Assembly (NCBI GenBank): GCA_031255035.1
Contig: JAIRTI010000038.1
Coordinates: 1-25,775 of the forward strand
DNA from: Desulfovibrio sp.
Lineage (GTDB): Bacteria > Desulfobacterota > Desulfovibrionia > Desulfovibrionales > Desulfovibrionaceae
Length of the DNA stretch: 25,775 bases
Reading direction: 5' to 3'
Position 1 is the stretch's first letter. Every line of letters starts with the position of its first letter. The translations under genes and the position numbers were made by a program. Under the pieces are notes generated by a model, which saw only the letters and a list, made by a program, of their open reading frames with translations, was not told where the DNA came from and did not search any database. Positions 7,956-14,117 of the stretch are shown piece after piece.

Positions 7956-8252
7956 ATGCGTCCCTCAGAACTGCTACATATTCACCGCGAAGAAGTCCTT
8001 GAAATAATTAACCGCTATCCGACGATAACAAATCTTCGGATAGTCGGCTCTGTAGCCCGTGGAGAAGATACCGAAGAGAGTGATATTGACTTTCTTGTAG
8101 ACGCAGAGCGAGGAACTACATTGTTCCACCTCGTGAACGTGCAGGATGAACTCCAAAAACTCTTAGGAGTCCATGTAGATATTATAACTGATGGCGACCA
8201 TTTGCATAAATATATGAAAATGCTCATTGATAAAGAAGCCATGGCGATATGA
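7956..8252 (+). CDS. mntA: MntA-type nucleotidyltransferase antitoxin
   Basis: This 98-residue minimal nucleotidyltransferase belongs to the MNT family, paired with HEPN toxins. Family members add AMP to a tyrosine of the HepT toxin and so neutralise it. The active-site layout is complete: Gly31-Ser32 with GSVARGE, then Ser-Asp43-x-Asp45 (SDIDFLVD) and a third acidic residue, Asp75, in HVDII. The ATG at 7956 is chosen because AGGAAGG lies 8 nt upstream and the protein then begins at the usual family start. Its TGA overlaps the next ATG (ATGA, 8249-8252), the classic coupled arrangement with hepT. The sequence is visibly more AT-rich than the core genes, suggesting acquisition. The gene itself looks intact although its partner does not. 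Confidence 0.85.
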   Translation: MRPSELLHIHREEVLEIINRYPTITNLRIVGSVARGEDTEESDIDFLVDAERGTTLFHLVNVQDELQKLLGVHVDIITDGDHLHKYMKMLIDKEAMAI

Positions 8253-8709
8253 ATACTCCAGAAACTGACCTTCGTATCCTCAAACTTCTTGATGACATCC
8301 ATACTTCGGCAAATAGAATCCAGATTATGCTGAAAAGAGACTCTTGATTCTTTCCTGAATCCTGCTTCAATGATATTGCAAGATGCCGTTGCAAGACGTT
8401 TTACGATAATAGGGGAAGCATCAGCAGCACTTTTCAGAAAACACCCAGAATTTTGTGAACAAAACCAACAAATACCCCTCCGCCAAGCCCGAGATTTAAG
8501 AAACTTCATCATCCACGACTATGATGGTATTGAGTGGGATATCATATGGGACACGGCCCGGGAAGATTTGCCAAGGCTCATCAAGGCTCATCAAGAGCAT
8601 CGAGCCTCTCCTCTCCGAAGAGGAAGAAAACCCGCAAAAAAGGAAGCGTCAGGCTCAAAGCAAAATCGCTGTAAGGACGTCAGAACGCCGGACCAAAGAC
8701 CGCCTCTGA
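8249..8709 (+). pseudogene. hepT: HepT-type HEPN toxin (DUF86), disrupted by two frameshifts
   Basis: Partner toxin of MntA; HEPN toxins of this family are RNases. The frame opening with MNTPETDLRILKLLDDIH at 8249 stops at TGA 8345-8347 after 32 residues. Dropping one A from the AAAA run at 8333-8336 continues it as KETLDSFLNP...LQDAVARRFTIIGEA and on to the catalytic RNFIIHDY (R-x4-H-x-Y; Arg codon 8499, His 8514, Tyr 8520). A perfect 10-bp tandem duplication (8573-8582 and 8583-8592) then shifts the frame again. Removing one unit restores DLPRLIKSIEPLLSEEEE and a stop at 8707-8709, giving about 149 residues. With both defects, no full-length toxin can be made in the ordinary way. An internal ATG at 8370 could give a fragment that keeps the HEPN motif. 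Confidence 0.75.
8573..8592 (+). repeat. 10-bp tandem duplication inside hepT
   Basis: AAGGCTCATC is present twice in tandem. One unit is enough to keep the family-like C-terminus in frame; the second shifts it. It is probably a replication-slippage event. Confidence 0.8.
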
Positions 8710-8733
8710 TCCGGCGTTCGCCTCCGCCGGATC
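8683..8733. terminator. Overlapping hairpins between convergent genes
   Basis: Two mutually exclusive inverted repeats share the sequence 8710-8716: GAACGCCGGA (8683-8692) with TCCGGCGTTC (8710-8719), and GATCCGGCG (8708-8716) with CGCCGGATC (8725-8733). They span the end of hepT and the TGA of the minus-strand muramidase gene. They probably act as a bidirectional terminator, although neither strand shows a clear U-tract. Confidence 0.5.
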
Positions 8734-9328
8734 AGCGTTTTGAGCGCAACGCCACGCAATCCGTGTACGCTTTGTTCAACCTTACGTTATACTGGTTGTC
8801 CGCATAGCCCGGTCCGTTGTAGCCTCTGGCAAAGGCCTCCCAGTCTTTGTCACGCAACGCGCCGTCCAACTTATTGGTTCTGATGAAGCCGCAGGCGGCG
8901 CGCAGATGCTCCGAGGCGGAGCGGCCCATGGCCTCGACAAAAGCCGCCAAGGTCTTATAGCCGCACGCCCGGTAGTTATTCCCCATTATCTGGAAAGCCC
9001 CCCACGAGGTGGAACGGTCCGCCGCTTCGCGATCAATGGCCCGCGCGCGTTCAAGCCGGGCATATTCTCCCGCGTCGCCCTTGTAAAATTGACGCGTCCA
9101 CTTCGGGTACAGGATATCCTTGTTGCCCTCAACATAGTTTTCCGGATTCAGACCGCGTTTTTTGAGTTCCCTCCAGAACACATGGCCCTCAAACAATATT
9201 TTCGGCTGCCCGTCTGGTAAAAAACCGTCCCCGTTCGATTCCACCCGGCGCACCGCCTCAAGGGCGCAGGGCTCGACGCCGAGTTTCGCGGCCATGGACT
9301 CAATTGCACTCCAATCAACATTCCTCAT
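8732..9328 (-). CDS. N-acetylmuramidase (PF11860-type lysozyme)
   Basis: This 198-residue peptidoglycan hydrolase is expected to cut the MurNAc-GlcNAc bond. Recognised motifs are VESNGDGF (residues 29-36) with the probable catalytic Glu30, PKILFEGHVFWREL (42-55), SWGAFQIMG (108-116) and FARGYNGPGY (166-175), which are characteristic of the N-acetylmuramidase family found in phage endolysins and phage-like clusters. There is no signal peptide, transmembrane helix or cell-wall-binding repeat, and no holin or spanin beside it. The ATG at 9328 has AAGGAT about 7 nt upstream. It is the last gene of a minus-strand operon that starts at luxR (11794), 16 nt after the 118-residue gene. Its role in this operon, whether lysis, release or cell-wall remodelling, is unknown. 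Confidence 0.85.
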   Translation of the reverse strand: MRNVDWSAIESMAAKLGVEPCALEAVRRVESNGDGFLPDGQPKILFEGHVFWRELKKRGLNPENYVEGNKDILYPKWTRQFYKGDAGEYARLERARAIDREAADRSTSWGAFQIMGNNYRACGYKTLAAFVEAMGRSASEHLRAACGFIRTNKLDGALRDKDWEAFARGYNGPGYADNQYNVRLNKAYTDCVALRSKR

Positions 9329-9344
9329 AAATCAATCCTTATCT

Positions 9345-9701
9345 CTATTCAGGTTCCGGAAGCGGCCCGCCGTCCAGGCTGGCCGATAGCTTCACCTCTA
9401 TGCCGTCAATAATTATTGTAAAAACAAGGTCATGCCGGCGAACCATGGAGAAGAACCGCAGAAGCAACGGCGGCCGTCCGAAACGAAGCTCAGCCTGCTC
9501 GTTCCTGTGTTTCAAGGCACGGAACGGGTTCTTCGGCGTATAGGCGTCCACCTTGACAGCAAGCCGCAACTCCATTCCGGGCGTCGCTGCATACATCGAA
9601 GCGCCCGCTCCTTCATGCCACCGCATCTGGCGCGCCAGGCAATGGCCCAGACGCCGGAAGACGTTCCACCAGAGTTTCGGCACGGGATTCAGCGTCGGCA
9701 T
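9345..9701 (-). CDS. Hypothetical protein of 118 residues
   Basis: I do not recognise this family. The protein starts MPTLNPVPKLWWNVFRRLGH, is rich in Arg and aromatic residues in its first third, and ends in two likely beta strands (HDLVFTIIIDGIEVKLSASL) and PLPEPE. No signal peptide or clear membrane helix is seen. It lies 3 nt after the 88-residue gene and 16 nt before the muramidase, so all three should be co-translated. The strand-rich C-terminus (LRLAVKVDAY, FTIIIDGIEVKLSASL) loosely recalls the beta-rich style of the DUF2589 proteins upstream, which may mean a shared assembly. Conservation of the gene beside muramidase and DUF2589 genes would establish it as real. Confidence 0.6.
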   Translation of the reverse strand: MPTLNPVPKLWWNVFRRLGHCLARQMRWHEGAGASMYAATPGMELRLAVKVDAYTPKNPFRALKHRNEQAELRFGRPPLLLRFFSMVRRHDLVFTIIIDGIEVKLSASLDGGPLPEPE

Positions 9702-9704
9702 GGC

Positions 9705-9971
9705 TTAGCCCAGCCATAAAGGTTTGCGGGTGAACCCCACGTGATAAACGATCCACTGCATGACAATCTGGTGCTCGCCCACATTCATGACCGTGAAATT
9801 CTTCTCCGTGCCCATGATATAGCCGGAGGGCGACTCGGACAAGCAGCGGTTCAGGGTATCCAGGCTCGCGGCCGCGTCCTCTTCGGAAAAAGGCCGGGCC
9901 GGGTCCGTTGAGCCTACAGTTATACGCTTCACGAAGCGTACCGTGCTCTGATCAAAAGGTTTTTTCGACAT
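9705..9971 (-). CDS. Hypothetical protein of 88 residues
   Basis: I do not recognise this family. The small protein begins MSKKPFDQSTVRFVKRITVG, has a helical middle (SEEDAAASLDTLNRCLSE) and a strand-rich end (NFTVMNVGEHQIVMQWIVYHVGFTRKP). No signal peptide, metal site or catalytic motif is apparent. The ATG at 9971 has AAGGAG 6 nt upstream. It lies between the second DUF2589 gene (107 nt upstream, with a GGCGG/CCGCC hairpin in the gap) and the 118-residue gene. Because both neighbours are on the same strand at short spacing, it is treated as a genuine operon member. Confidence 0.62.
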   Translation of the reverse strand: MSKKPFDQSTVRFVKRITVGSTDPARPFSEEDAAASLDTLNRCLSESPSGYIMGTEKNFTVMNVGEHQIVMQWIVYHVGFTRKPLWLG

Positions 9972-10078
9972 GCTCGCTCCTTGGCGGTTTTATACCGCCC
10001 GTGCAAAACGATTGCGTACGCCCGCCGCGACACGCCTGTTCTCGCGTTTACTGTACTGGCGGCGCCGCGATTATCCTG

Positions 10079-10708
10079 TTAATGAGTCCCGGCCTTGGAC
10101 TCGGCCTTGGACTCGGCCTTGGGCACGGCCTTGGGCTCGGCCTGGGGCACGATGGCGGCGTGCATGATGTCCAGCACCCTGGCCAGCCCTTCCGGCATGC
10201 CGTCGTCACGGGCCGTCACCTGGACGTGGTACTTGGCCGAGTTGTCGGATTTCCGGGTGCTCTCCTTATGGGAACTCACCGAACCGGTGACCGAAACGGA
10301 AAGCGGACCGAACCTGGCCGAGGCCTTGAGCTGGGCCTTGGCGTCCAGGGACGACTTTTCCTCAAAGGAGGATTTGACCTCCATGTCAAAGGTTATGTCC
10401 ACGGTTTTGACGCTCAGGCTCGGGATGTTGACAATAGCGAGCATGGGCACGTCAAGCGTGACTTTCTGGTCTTGCGGGTTGCCTTTTTCGTCCAGTACCC
10501 GCTGGGTAAAGGCGAAAAGCGCGGTCCGCGTGGCCCGGGGCCCGCCGCCGACGGCGGCGGGCAGAAAGCCCACGTCCTCGATAAAGCTGGCCGTTGCCTT
10601 GGCCAGTTCCAATTGCGCGTCGCAGGCGGCCCGCAAGGGCGCGCCGATAAGGTCCTGCATGGGCAATCCCTTGAATTGTTGACCCATGTTCACAAGTTCA
10701 TCAGCCAT
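10079..10708 (-). CDS. DUF2589 family protein B
   Basis: This 209-residue protein of the uncharacterised DUF2589 family shows the typical N-terminal helix LPMQDLIGAPLRAACDAQ, the strand VPMLAIVNIPSLSVKTVDI, and a Ser/Lys-rich alternating stretch (FDMEVKSSFEEKSSL, then GPLSVSVTGSVSSHKESTR) leading to MPEGLARVLDIMHAA. No function is established for the family. The alternating polar/hydrophobic strands could form an amphipathic sheet, but that is speculative. The C-terminus carries a four-residue (E/V)-(P/S)-K-A repeat encoded by 12-nt tandem units (10091-10150). No signal peptide is seen. The ATG at 10708 has AGAGGTG 6 nt upstream. It lies 97 nt after its paralogue. Confidence 0.82.
   Translation of the reverse strand: MADELVNMGQQFKGLPMQDLIGAPLRAACDAQLELAKATASFIEDVGFLPAAVGGGPRATRTALFAFTQRVLDEKGNPQDQKVTLDVPMLAIVNIPSLSVKTVDITFDMEVKSSFEEKSSLDAKAQLKASARFGPLSVSVTGSVSSHKESTRKSDNSAKYHVQVTARDDGMPEGLARVLDIMHAAIVPQAEPKAVPKAESKAESKAGTH
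10091..10150. repeat. 12-nt minisatellite in the DUF2589-B C-terminus
   Basis: Five 12-nt units of the form GGCCTTGG(A/G)CTC occur in tandem: two identical, the others with one or two changes. On the coding (minus) strand they encode a flexible tail of (E/V)(P/S)KA repeats just before the stop. Unit number could vary between strains. Confidence 0.8.
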
Positions 10709-10805
10709 AAAACACCTCTTTCTTTTTCTTTTAAACGATGACTATAAAGGAGGCCGCGCCGGACAAAGCGCAACCGTTTTGCCAGTGGTTCTTACGGGCG
10801 GCCCG

Positions 10806-11372
10806 TCATGTCGCGGAGTTCCTGGGCGCGTCCAGCGTGATGCCGGGGCCGGAGTAGCCCTGCGCGCTTTTGAGGATTTCATTGATCATCCTGGCCGTGC
10901 CCTCACTGGGCTCGATGCCGGCCACGGTAAGGGAGATTTTGGCCGTCAATCCGTTGCGCCTGCCGAAGCCGCTGCCAAGATCGACCGTGATGACCGAATC
11001 CTGCGGCTCCTCAACGCCGTCAGTGGACAAGGCCGCTCCCTCCACTTCGTCGTCCAGGTTGCTCAGGTTGCCGAGTGTCACGGAAAAATCGACTGTGGCT
11101 GTATCGATACGCAACCCGTTGTTGGGCAAAAGCCCGAGGTAGGGAACATTGTAGACGTCCCGTTCCCCGGCCTGGGCGTCGGGTCTGAGGGAGGGCAAGG
11201 CTACCTTGAAACGCCTTGGCGTCGTATAGCTCCGGTTGTTTTGATCCCGCTTCGTCGGAGAAAGAAAGCTGCGAAAGGTCTCGATCTGCTTCCACTCCAG
11301 TTGTCGCTGGGCTTCGGTGAGTGACGTGGCAATAGCCACAATCAGCGAACTCAATGATTTGTCAGATGCCAT
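10806..11372 (-). CDS. DUF2589-like protein A
   Basis: This 188-residue protein is a shorter-homology relative of the downstream DUF2589 protein. LRIDTATVDFSVTLG corresponds to its LSVKTVDITFDMEV, and LTAKISLTVAGIEPSEGTA followed by RMINEIL corresponds to YHVQVTARDDGMPEGLARVLDIM. The N-terminal part (MASDKSLSSLIVAIATSLTEAQRQ) is helical, followed by a strand segment ending VYNVPYLGLLP. The start chosen is ATG 11372, with GAAAGGAG 8 nt upstream, rather than an in-frame TTG at 11390. The first 11 nt overlap the end of luxR (stop 11362-11364), so its translation may be coupled to the regulator. Function is unknown; two paralogues in tandem suggest a hetero-oligomer. Confidence 0.75.
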   Translation of the reverse strand: MASDKSLSSLIVAIATSLTEAQRQLEWKQIETFRSFLSPTKRDQNNRSYTTPRRFKVALPSLRPDAQAGERDVYNVPYLGLLPNNGLRIDTATVDFSVTLGNLSNLDDEVEGAALSTDGVEEPQDSVITVDLGSGFGRRNGLTAKISLTVAGIEPSEGTARMINEILKSAQGYSGPGITLDAPRNSAT

Positions 11373-11794
11373 AGCTGGTACTCCTTTCAAAAATCGCCGC
11401 GCGATGGTTCAATAGCTCCGCAAGCGCGGCCCGGCTGTTGTTCACGTTGAGCTTTTCAAGAATGTTTTGCCGCTGCGTCTTGACCGTGTGCGGGCTACGT
11501 TGAAGATGCCGTGCCGTCTCCTGGGAACTGTAGCCCTCGGCCAGCATGCGCAGCAGCCTGTTCTCGCACGGAGTCAGCCGCGGATGCGGCGGCAGTTCGC
11601 TTTGTTGCGCGTACACCCGCAGCAGAAGATGCAGGGAATTACGGACGCCGGCCTTTTCACAGATGTTGCGCAAGTGGCGGTGAACGGTCTGCGGACTGAT
11701 ATAAAGCCGCTCACCTATGGCTTTTGTCGGACAAGCCAAGCCTCACGCAGGAAACAATCTCGTCTTCACGTTTGGAGAAATGGATGATGTGCAT
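11362..11794 (-). pseudogene. Tandem-HTH LuxR-family regulator, frameshifted
   Basis: A reading frame with an excellent ribosome-binding site (AGGAGG at 11800-11805, 5 nt before ATG 11794) encodes MHIIHFSKREDEIVSCVRLG and LSDK, then stops at 11711-11713. Removing one A from the coding-strand AAAA run (TTTT at 11722-11725) continues it as AIGERLYISPQTVHRHLRN and so on to a stop at 11362. The restored 143-residue protein is two LuxR-type helix-turn-helix domains in a row (first ending near ICEKAGV, second from LTPCENRLLRMLAEGYSS to ILEKLNVNN) with no sensor domain. It is the first gene of the minus-strand operon. The second part alone could start at a TTG (11739) and would keep a complete second HTH. 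Either a null mutation, an indel error or recoding explains the break. Confidence 0.72.
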
Positions 11795-11818
11795 ATTGAC
11801 CTCCTGGTTGTTTCAGCA

Positions 11819-11847
11819 GGTATACAATTATTGTTATCGATGTGCAA
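11819..11847 (-). promoter_or_regulatory. Predicted promoter of the luxR-DUF2589-muramidase operon
   Basis: On the minus strand TTGCAC (11842-11847) and TATACC (11819-11824) are 17 nt apart and would give a transcript start close to 11811, just ahead of the luxR ribosome-binding site. The -35 hexamer is weak and overlaps the large palindrome, which suits an activator-dependent or repressed promoter. Confidence 0.35.
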
Positions 11848-11869
11848 ATACGTAATATTATGTATTTGC
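11844..11869. promoter_or_regulatory. 26-bp near-perfect palindrome, candidate operator
   Basis: GCAAATAC (11844-11851) and GTATTTGC (11862-11869) flank a TAATATTA core; only one base pair of the 26-bp dyad is mismatched. It overlaps the predicted -35 box and lies 50-75 bp upstream of the luxR start. Its size and symmetry fit binding of a dimeric HTH regulator, most simply the LuxR-type protein encoded next to it (autoregulation). Confidence 0.6.
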
Positions 11870-11895
11870 GTGGGCATCTTGATATCTGGTGAAAC

Positions 11896-11924
11896 AAAAA
11901 ACGCCTTGGCGCAAATTCCAAGGC
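11896..11924 (-). terminator. Intrinsic terminator on the minus strand
   Basis: Reading the minus strand, GCCTTGG (11924-11918) pairs with CCAAGGC (11909-11903) across an 8-nt loop and is followed by G-TTTTTT-G-TTT. This is a good Rho-independent terminator upstream of the predicted luxR promoter, insulating the operon from transcripts entering from the repeat at 11956. Confidence 0.6.
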
Positions 11925-11955
11925 CGGCTTGAGCTTCAGAGTCAGTGCCCTTGAC

Positions 11956-12187
11956 CGGCAATTCTAATTTTGTCGAAGCCAATTTGATCGCATGTGGGCT
12001 CTGCCCACACCCGCCAGGGCCTTGCCGGCCCCCGCTTCGTACCTGGACACGGCGAATGGGTGACGGGAGTGTTGCCATGTTGATACGCGCAGCCGGAACC
12101 CAAACTGAGGGGGTCCGGGGGAAATCATTTCCCCCGGCGGGGTCCGGGGCAGCGCCCCGGCCGCCGGAGGCCTTGCCTTTCACAGTT
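11956..12187 (+). mobile_element. MITE-like structured repeat, copy 3 (right end degenerate)
   Basis: The left end is CGGCAATTCTAATTTTGTCG, and the interior matches copies 1 and 2, including the TGTGGGC/GCCCACA hairpin at 11993-12009. It carries an extra segment of about 28 bp with a perfect hairpin (CCGGGGGAAAT at 12115-12125, ATTTCCCCCGG at 12127-12137), made by duplication of the GGGGTCCGGGG core. The clear homology ends near 12187, after CTTTCACAGT; the right terminal repeat is lost or too diverged (a weak similarity runs to about 12233). It is in the same orientation as copy 2. Confidence 0.65.
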
Positions 12188-12348
12188 TTTGATGAAGCCG
12201 GCCGGTTAAAAAATAGGCTGAAAAATGGGCTGGCGAAAGAAGCGATTCTACCGTACTATCCCACTCGCGCCTTGTTCACGTCCATGCTGACGCCGGGGCG
12301 CGTCCGCCACGAGTTTTTTACCGCCTTTGGCGCTTTCAGGATGTGTTT
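12188..12348 (+). other. Spacer upstream of glyA
   Basis: This stretch of about 160 bp between the repeat and glyA should carry the promoter of the downstream block. TGGCGA (12232-12237) and TACTAT (12255-12260), with 17 nt between them, is only a weak candidate. No riboswitch or other conserved RNA was recognised. Confidence 0.25.
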
Positions 12349-13587
12349 ATGGACGAACTTCTTCTCAACGACCCGGCCGTCGGCAAGGCTGTTTACCTTG
12401 AGTCCATGCGCCAGCTCACCAAGCTGGAGCTTATCGCCTCTGAAAATTTCGTATCCCCGGCCGTGCGGCAGGCCCAGGGCAGCGTCCTGACGCACAAGTA
12501 CGCCGAGGGTTATCCGGGCAAACGCTATTACGGCGGCTGCGAATACGTTGACATCGCGGAAAACCTGGCCCTGGAGCGCGCCCGGGATCTCTTTTCGGCC
12601 GAATACGCCAACGTGCAGCCCCATTCGGGCAGCCAGGCGAACATGGCCGTGTATCTCGGGGCCATTGACATGGGGGCCACGGTCATGGGCATGGATCTGT
12701 CGCATGGCGGACACCTGACCCACGGCAGCCCGGTAAACTTTTCCGGGCGTTTTTACCACTTCGTCAGCTACGGGGTCGAACGCGAGACCGGCCGGATCGA
12801 CTACGACAACGTACTGGCCCTGGCCCGTGAGCACCGGCCCGCGCTGATCGTCGCCGGTGCCAGCGCCTACCCCCGCCTCATCGATTTTAAACGCTTCCGC
12901 GCCATCGCGGACGAGGTCGGCGCCAAACTCATGGTCGACATGGCCCATATCGCCGGGCTGGTGGCGGCAAAGCTGCACCCGAGCCCGGTGGGGCAGGCCC
13001 AGTATGTGACGACCACCACGCACAAAACCCTGCGCGGACCTCGCGGCGGCATGATCCTTTCGGACGAGGATTTCGGCAAAACCCTGAACAGCCAGATTTT
13101 TCCGGGCATCCAGGGCGGGCCGCTCATGCACGTCATCGCGGCCAAGGCCGTGGCCTTTGGTGAAGCCCTGCGGCCCGGTTTCACGCGCTACCAGGAAAAG
13201 GTTCTTGAAAATGCCGGTGTTCTGGCCTCGGAACTCATAAACGCGGGCTTTGATCTGGTTTCCGGCGGCACGGACAATCACCTGATGCTGATCGATCTGA
13301 GCGCCAAAAACATCACCGGCAAAGAGGCTGAAAGCGCTCTCGACAGGGCCGGCATCACGGTGAACAAGAATTCCATCCCCTTTGAGACCCGTTCGCCCTT
13401 TGTGACCTCCGGCATACGCATCGGCACTCCCGCGCTGACCACGCGCGGCATGCGGGCCAGCGACATGCGCAAGGTCGCGGCCTGGATAGTCGAAAGTCTC
13501 GAATCACGCGACAACGAAAGCCGTCTGGCCGCCGTCAGCGACAAAGTGCAAAAGTTCGCCGGTGCCTTTCCGCTGTACGCGTGGTAG
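12349..13587 (+). CDS. glyA: Serine hydroxymethyltransferase
   Basis: This 412-residue PLP enzyme interconverts serine plus tetrahydrofolate with glycine plus 5,10-methylene-tetrahydrofolate in the cytoplasm. Diagnostic motifs are [12 protein letters not shown] near the N-terminus, [25 protein letters not shown], the PLP-binding lysine Lys226 in [15 protein letters not shown], and [11 protein letters not shown]. Length is normal for the family. The ATG at 12349 has CAGGA 7 nt upstream; a GTG at 12343 would only add two residues. It starts the dense plus-strand block, with the dCMP deaminase 12 nt downstream. That pairing is sensible because methylene-THF feeds dTMP synthesis. Confidence 0.96.
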   Translation: MDELLLNDPAVGKAVYLESMRQLTKLELIASENFVSPAVRQAQGSVLTHKYAEGYPGKRYYGGCEYVDIAENLALERARDLFSAEYANVQPHSGSQANMAVYLGAIDMGATVMGMDLSHGGHLTHGSPVNFSGRFYHFVSYGVERETGRIDYDNVLALAREHRPALIVAGASAYPRLIDFKRFRAIADEVGAKLMVDMAHIAGLVAAKLHPSPVGQAQYVTTTTHKTLRGPRGGMILSDEDFGKTLNSQIFPGIQGGPLMHVIAAKAVAFGEALRPGFTRYQEKVLENAGVLASELINAGFDLVSGGTDNHLMLIDLSAKNITGKEAESALDRAGITVNKNSIPFETRSPFVTSGIRIGTPALTTRGMRASDMRKVAAWIVESLESRDNESRLAAVSDKVQKFAGAFPLYAW

Positions 13588-13599
13588 TTTGAGGTTGTC

Positions 13600-14064
13600 G
13601 TGACGCGCAAGCCCTGGCCGCGGTATTTCATGGACATAACCCGCCTCGTGGCCGAGCGTTCGACATGCAACCGCCGCAAGGTCGGTGCCATAGCGGTCAA
13701 GGACAAGCGCATCCTGGCCACCGGCTACAACGGCGCGCCGCGCAACATGCGGGACTGCATGGTTGCCGGCTGTCTGCGCGACCAGCGCGGAGTTCCTTCG
13801 GGCCAGCGGCATGAAATATGCCGGGGGCTTCACGCCGAGCAGAACGTCATCGTTCAGGCGGCGGTTCACGGTATTTCCATTCAGGGCGCGGAGATTTACT
13901 GTACCCATCAGCCGTGTCTCATCTGCGCCAAGATGCTGATCAACTGCGGCGTGGTCGCCGTTTTTTATGAATCGCCCTACCCCGACCCCATGTCGGAGGG
14001 CATGTTCGCCGAAGCCGGCATCGGCCTGGCCAGAATCGACACCTTGAACGAGATCAAAGCCTGA
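13600..14064 (+). CDS. Deoxycytidylate (dCMP) deaminase, ComEB type
   Basis: This 154-residue zinc deaminase converts dCMP to dUMP for thymidylate synthesis. The zinc site and catalytic base are visible: His78-Ala-Glu80 in LHAEQN, with Cys106 and Cys109 in PCLICAK. The N-terminal [20 protein letters not shown] and [18 protein letters not shown] are typical of the dCMP deaminase/ComEB family. The start is taken as GTG 13600, with GAGGT just upstream, because the WxxYFM motif would be lost with the ATG at 13630. It lies between glyA and ribD. Its fold is related to the deaminase domain of RibD, but it lacks the reductase domain. Confidence 0.92.
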   Translation: MTRKPWPRYFMDITRLVAERSTCNRRKVGAIAVKDKRILATGYNGAPRNMRDCMVAGCLRDQRGVPSGQRHEICRGLHAEQNVIVQAAVHGISIQGAEIYCTHQPCLICAKMLINCGVVAVFYESPYPDPMSEGMFAEAGIGLARIDTLNEIKA

Positions 14065-14117
14065 CCGGACGGCCGCCCGGAACCCTTGTCTCCAGTTGTC
14101 ATTGAGCAGGAAAACAC

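Noticed and set aside
8370..8807. 145-codon frame from ATG 8370 as a complete separate gene
   Set aside because: It begins inside the HepT homology and its C-terminal part after the 10-bp duplication is out of frame with the family. It is better explained as part of a broken hepT.
14065..14117. FMN riboswitch upstream of ribD
   Set aside because: The gap is only 53 nt and lacks the conserved RFN-element segments.
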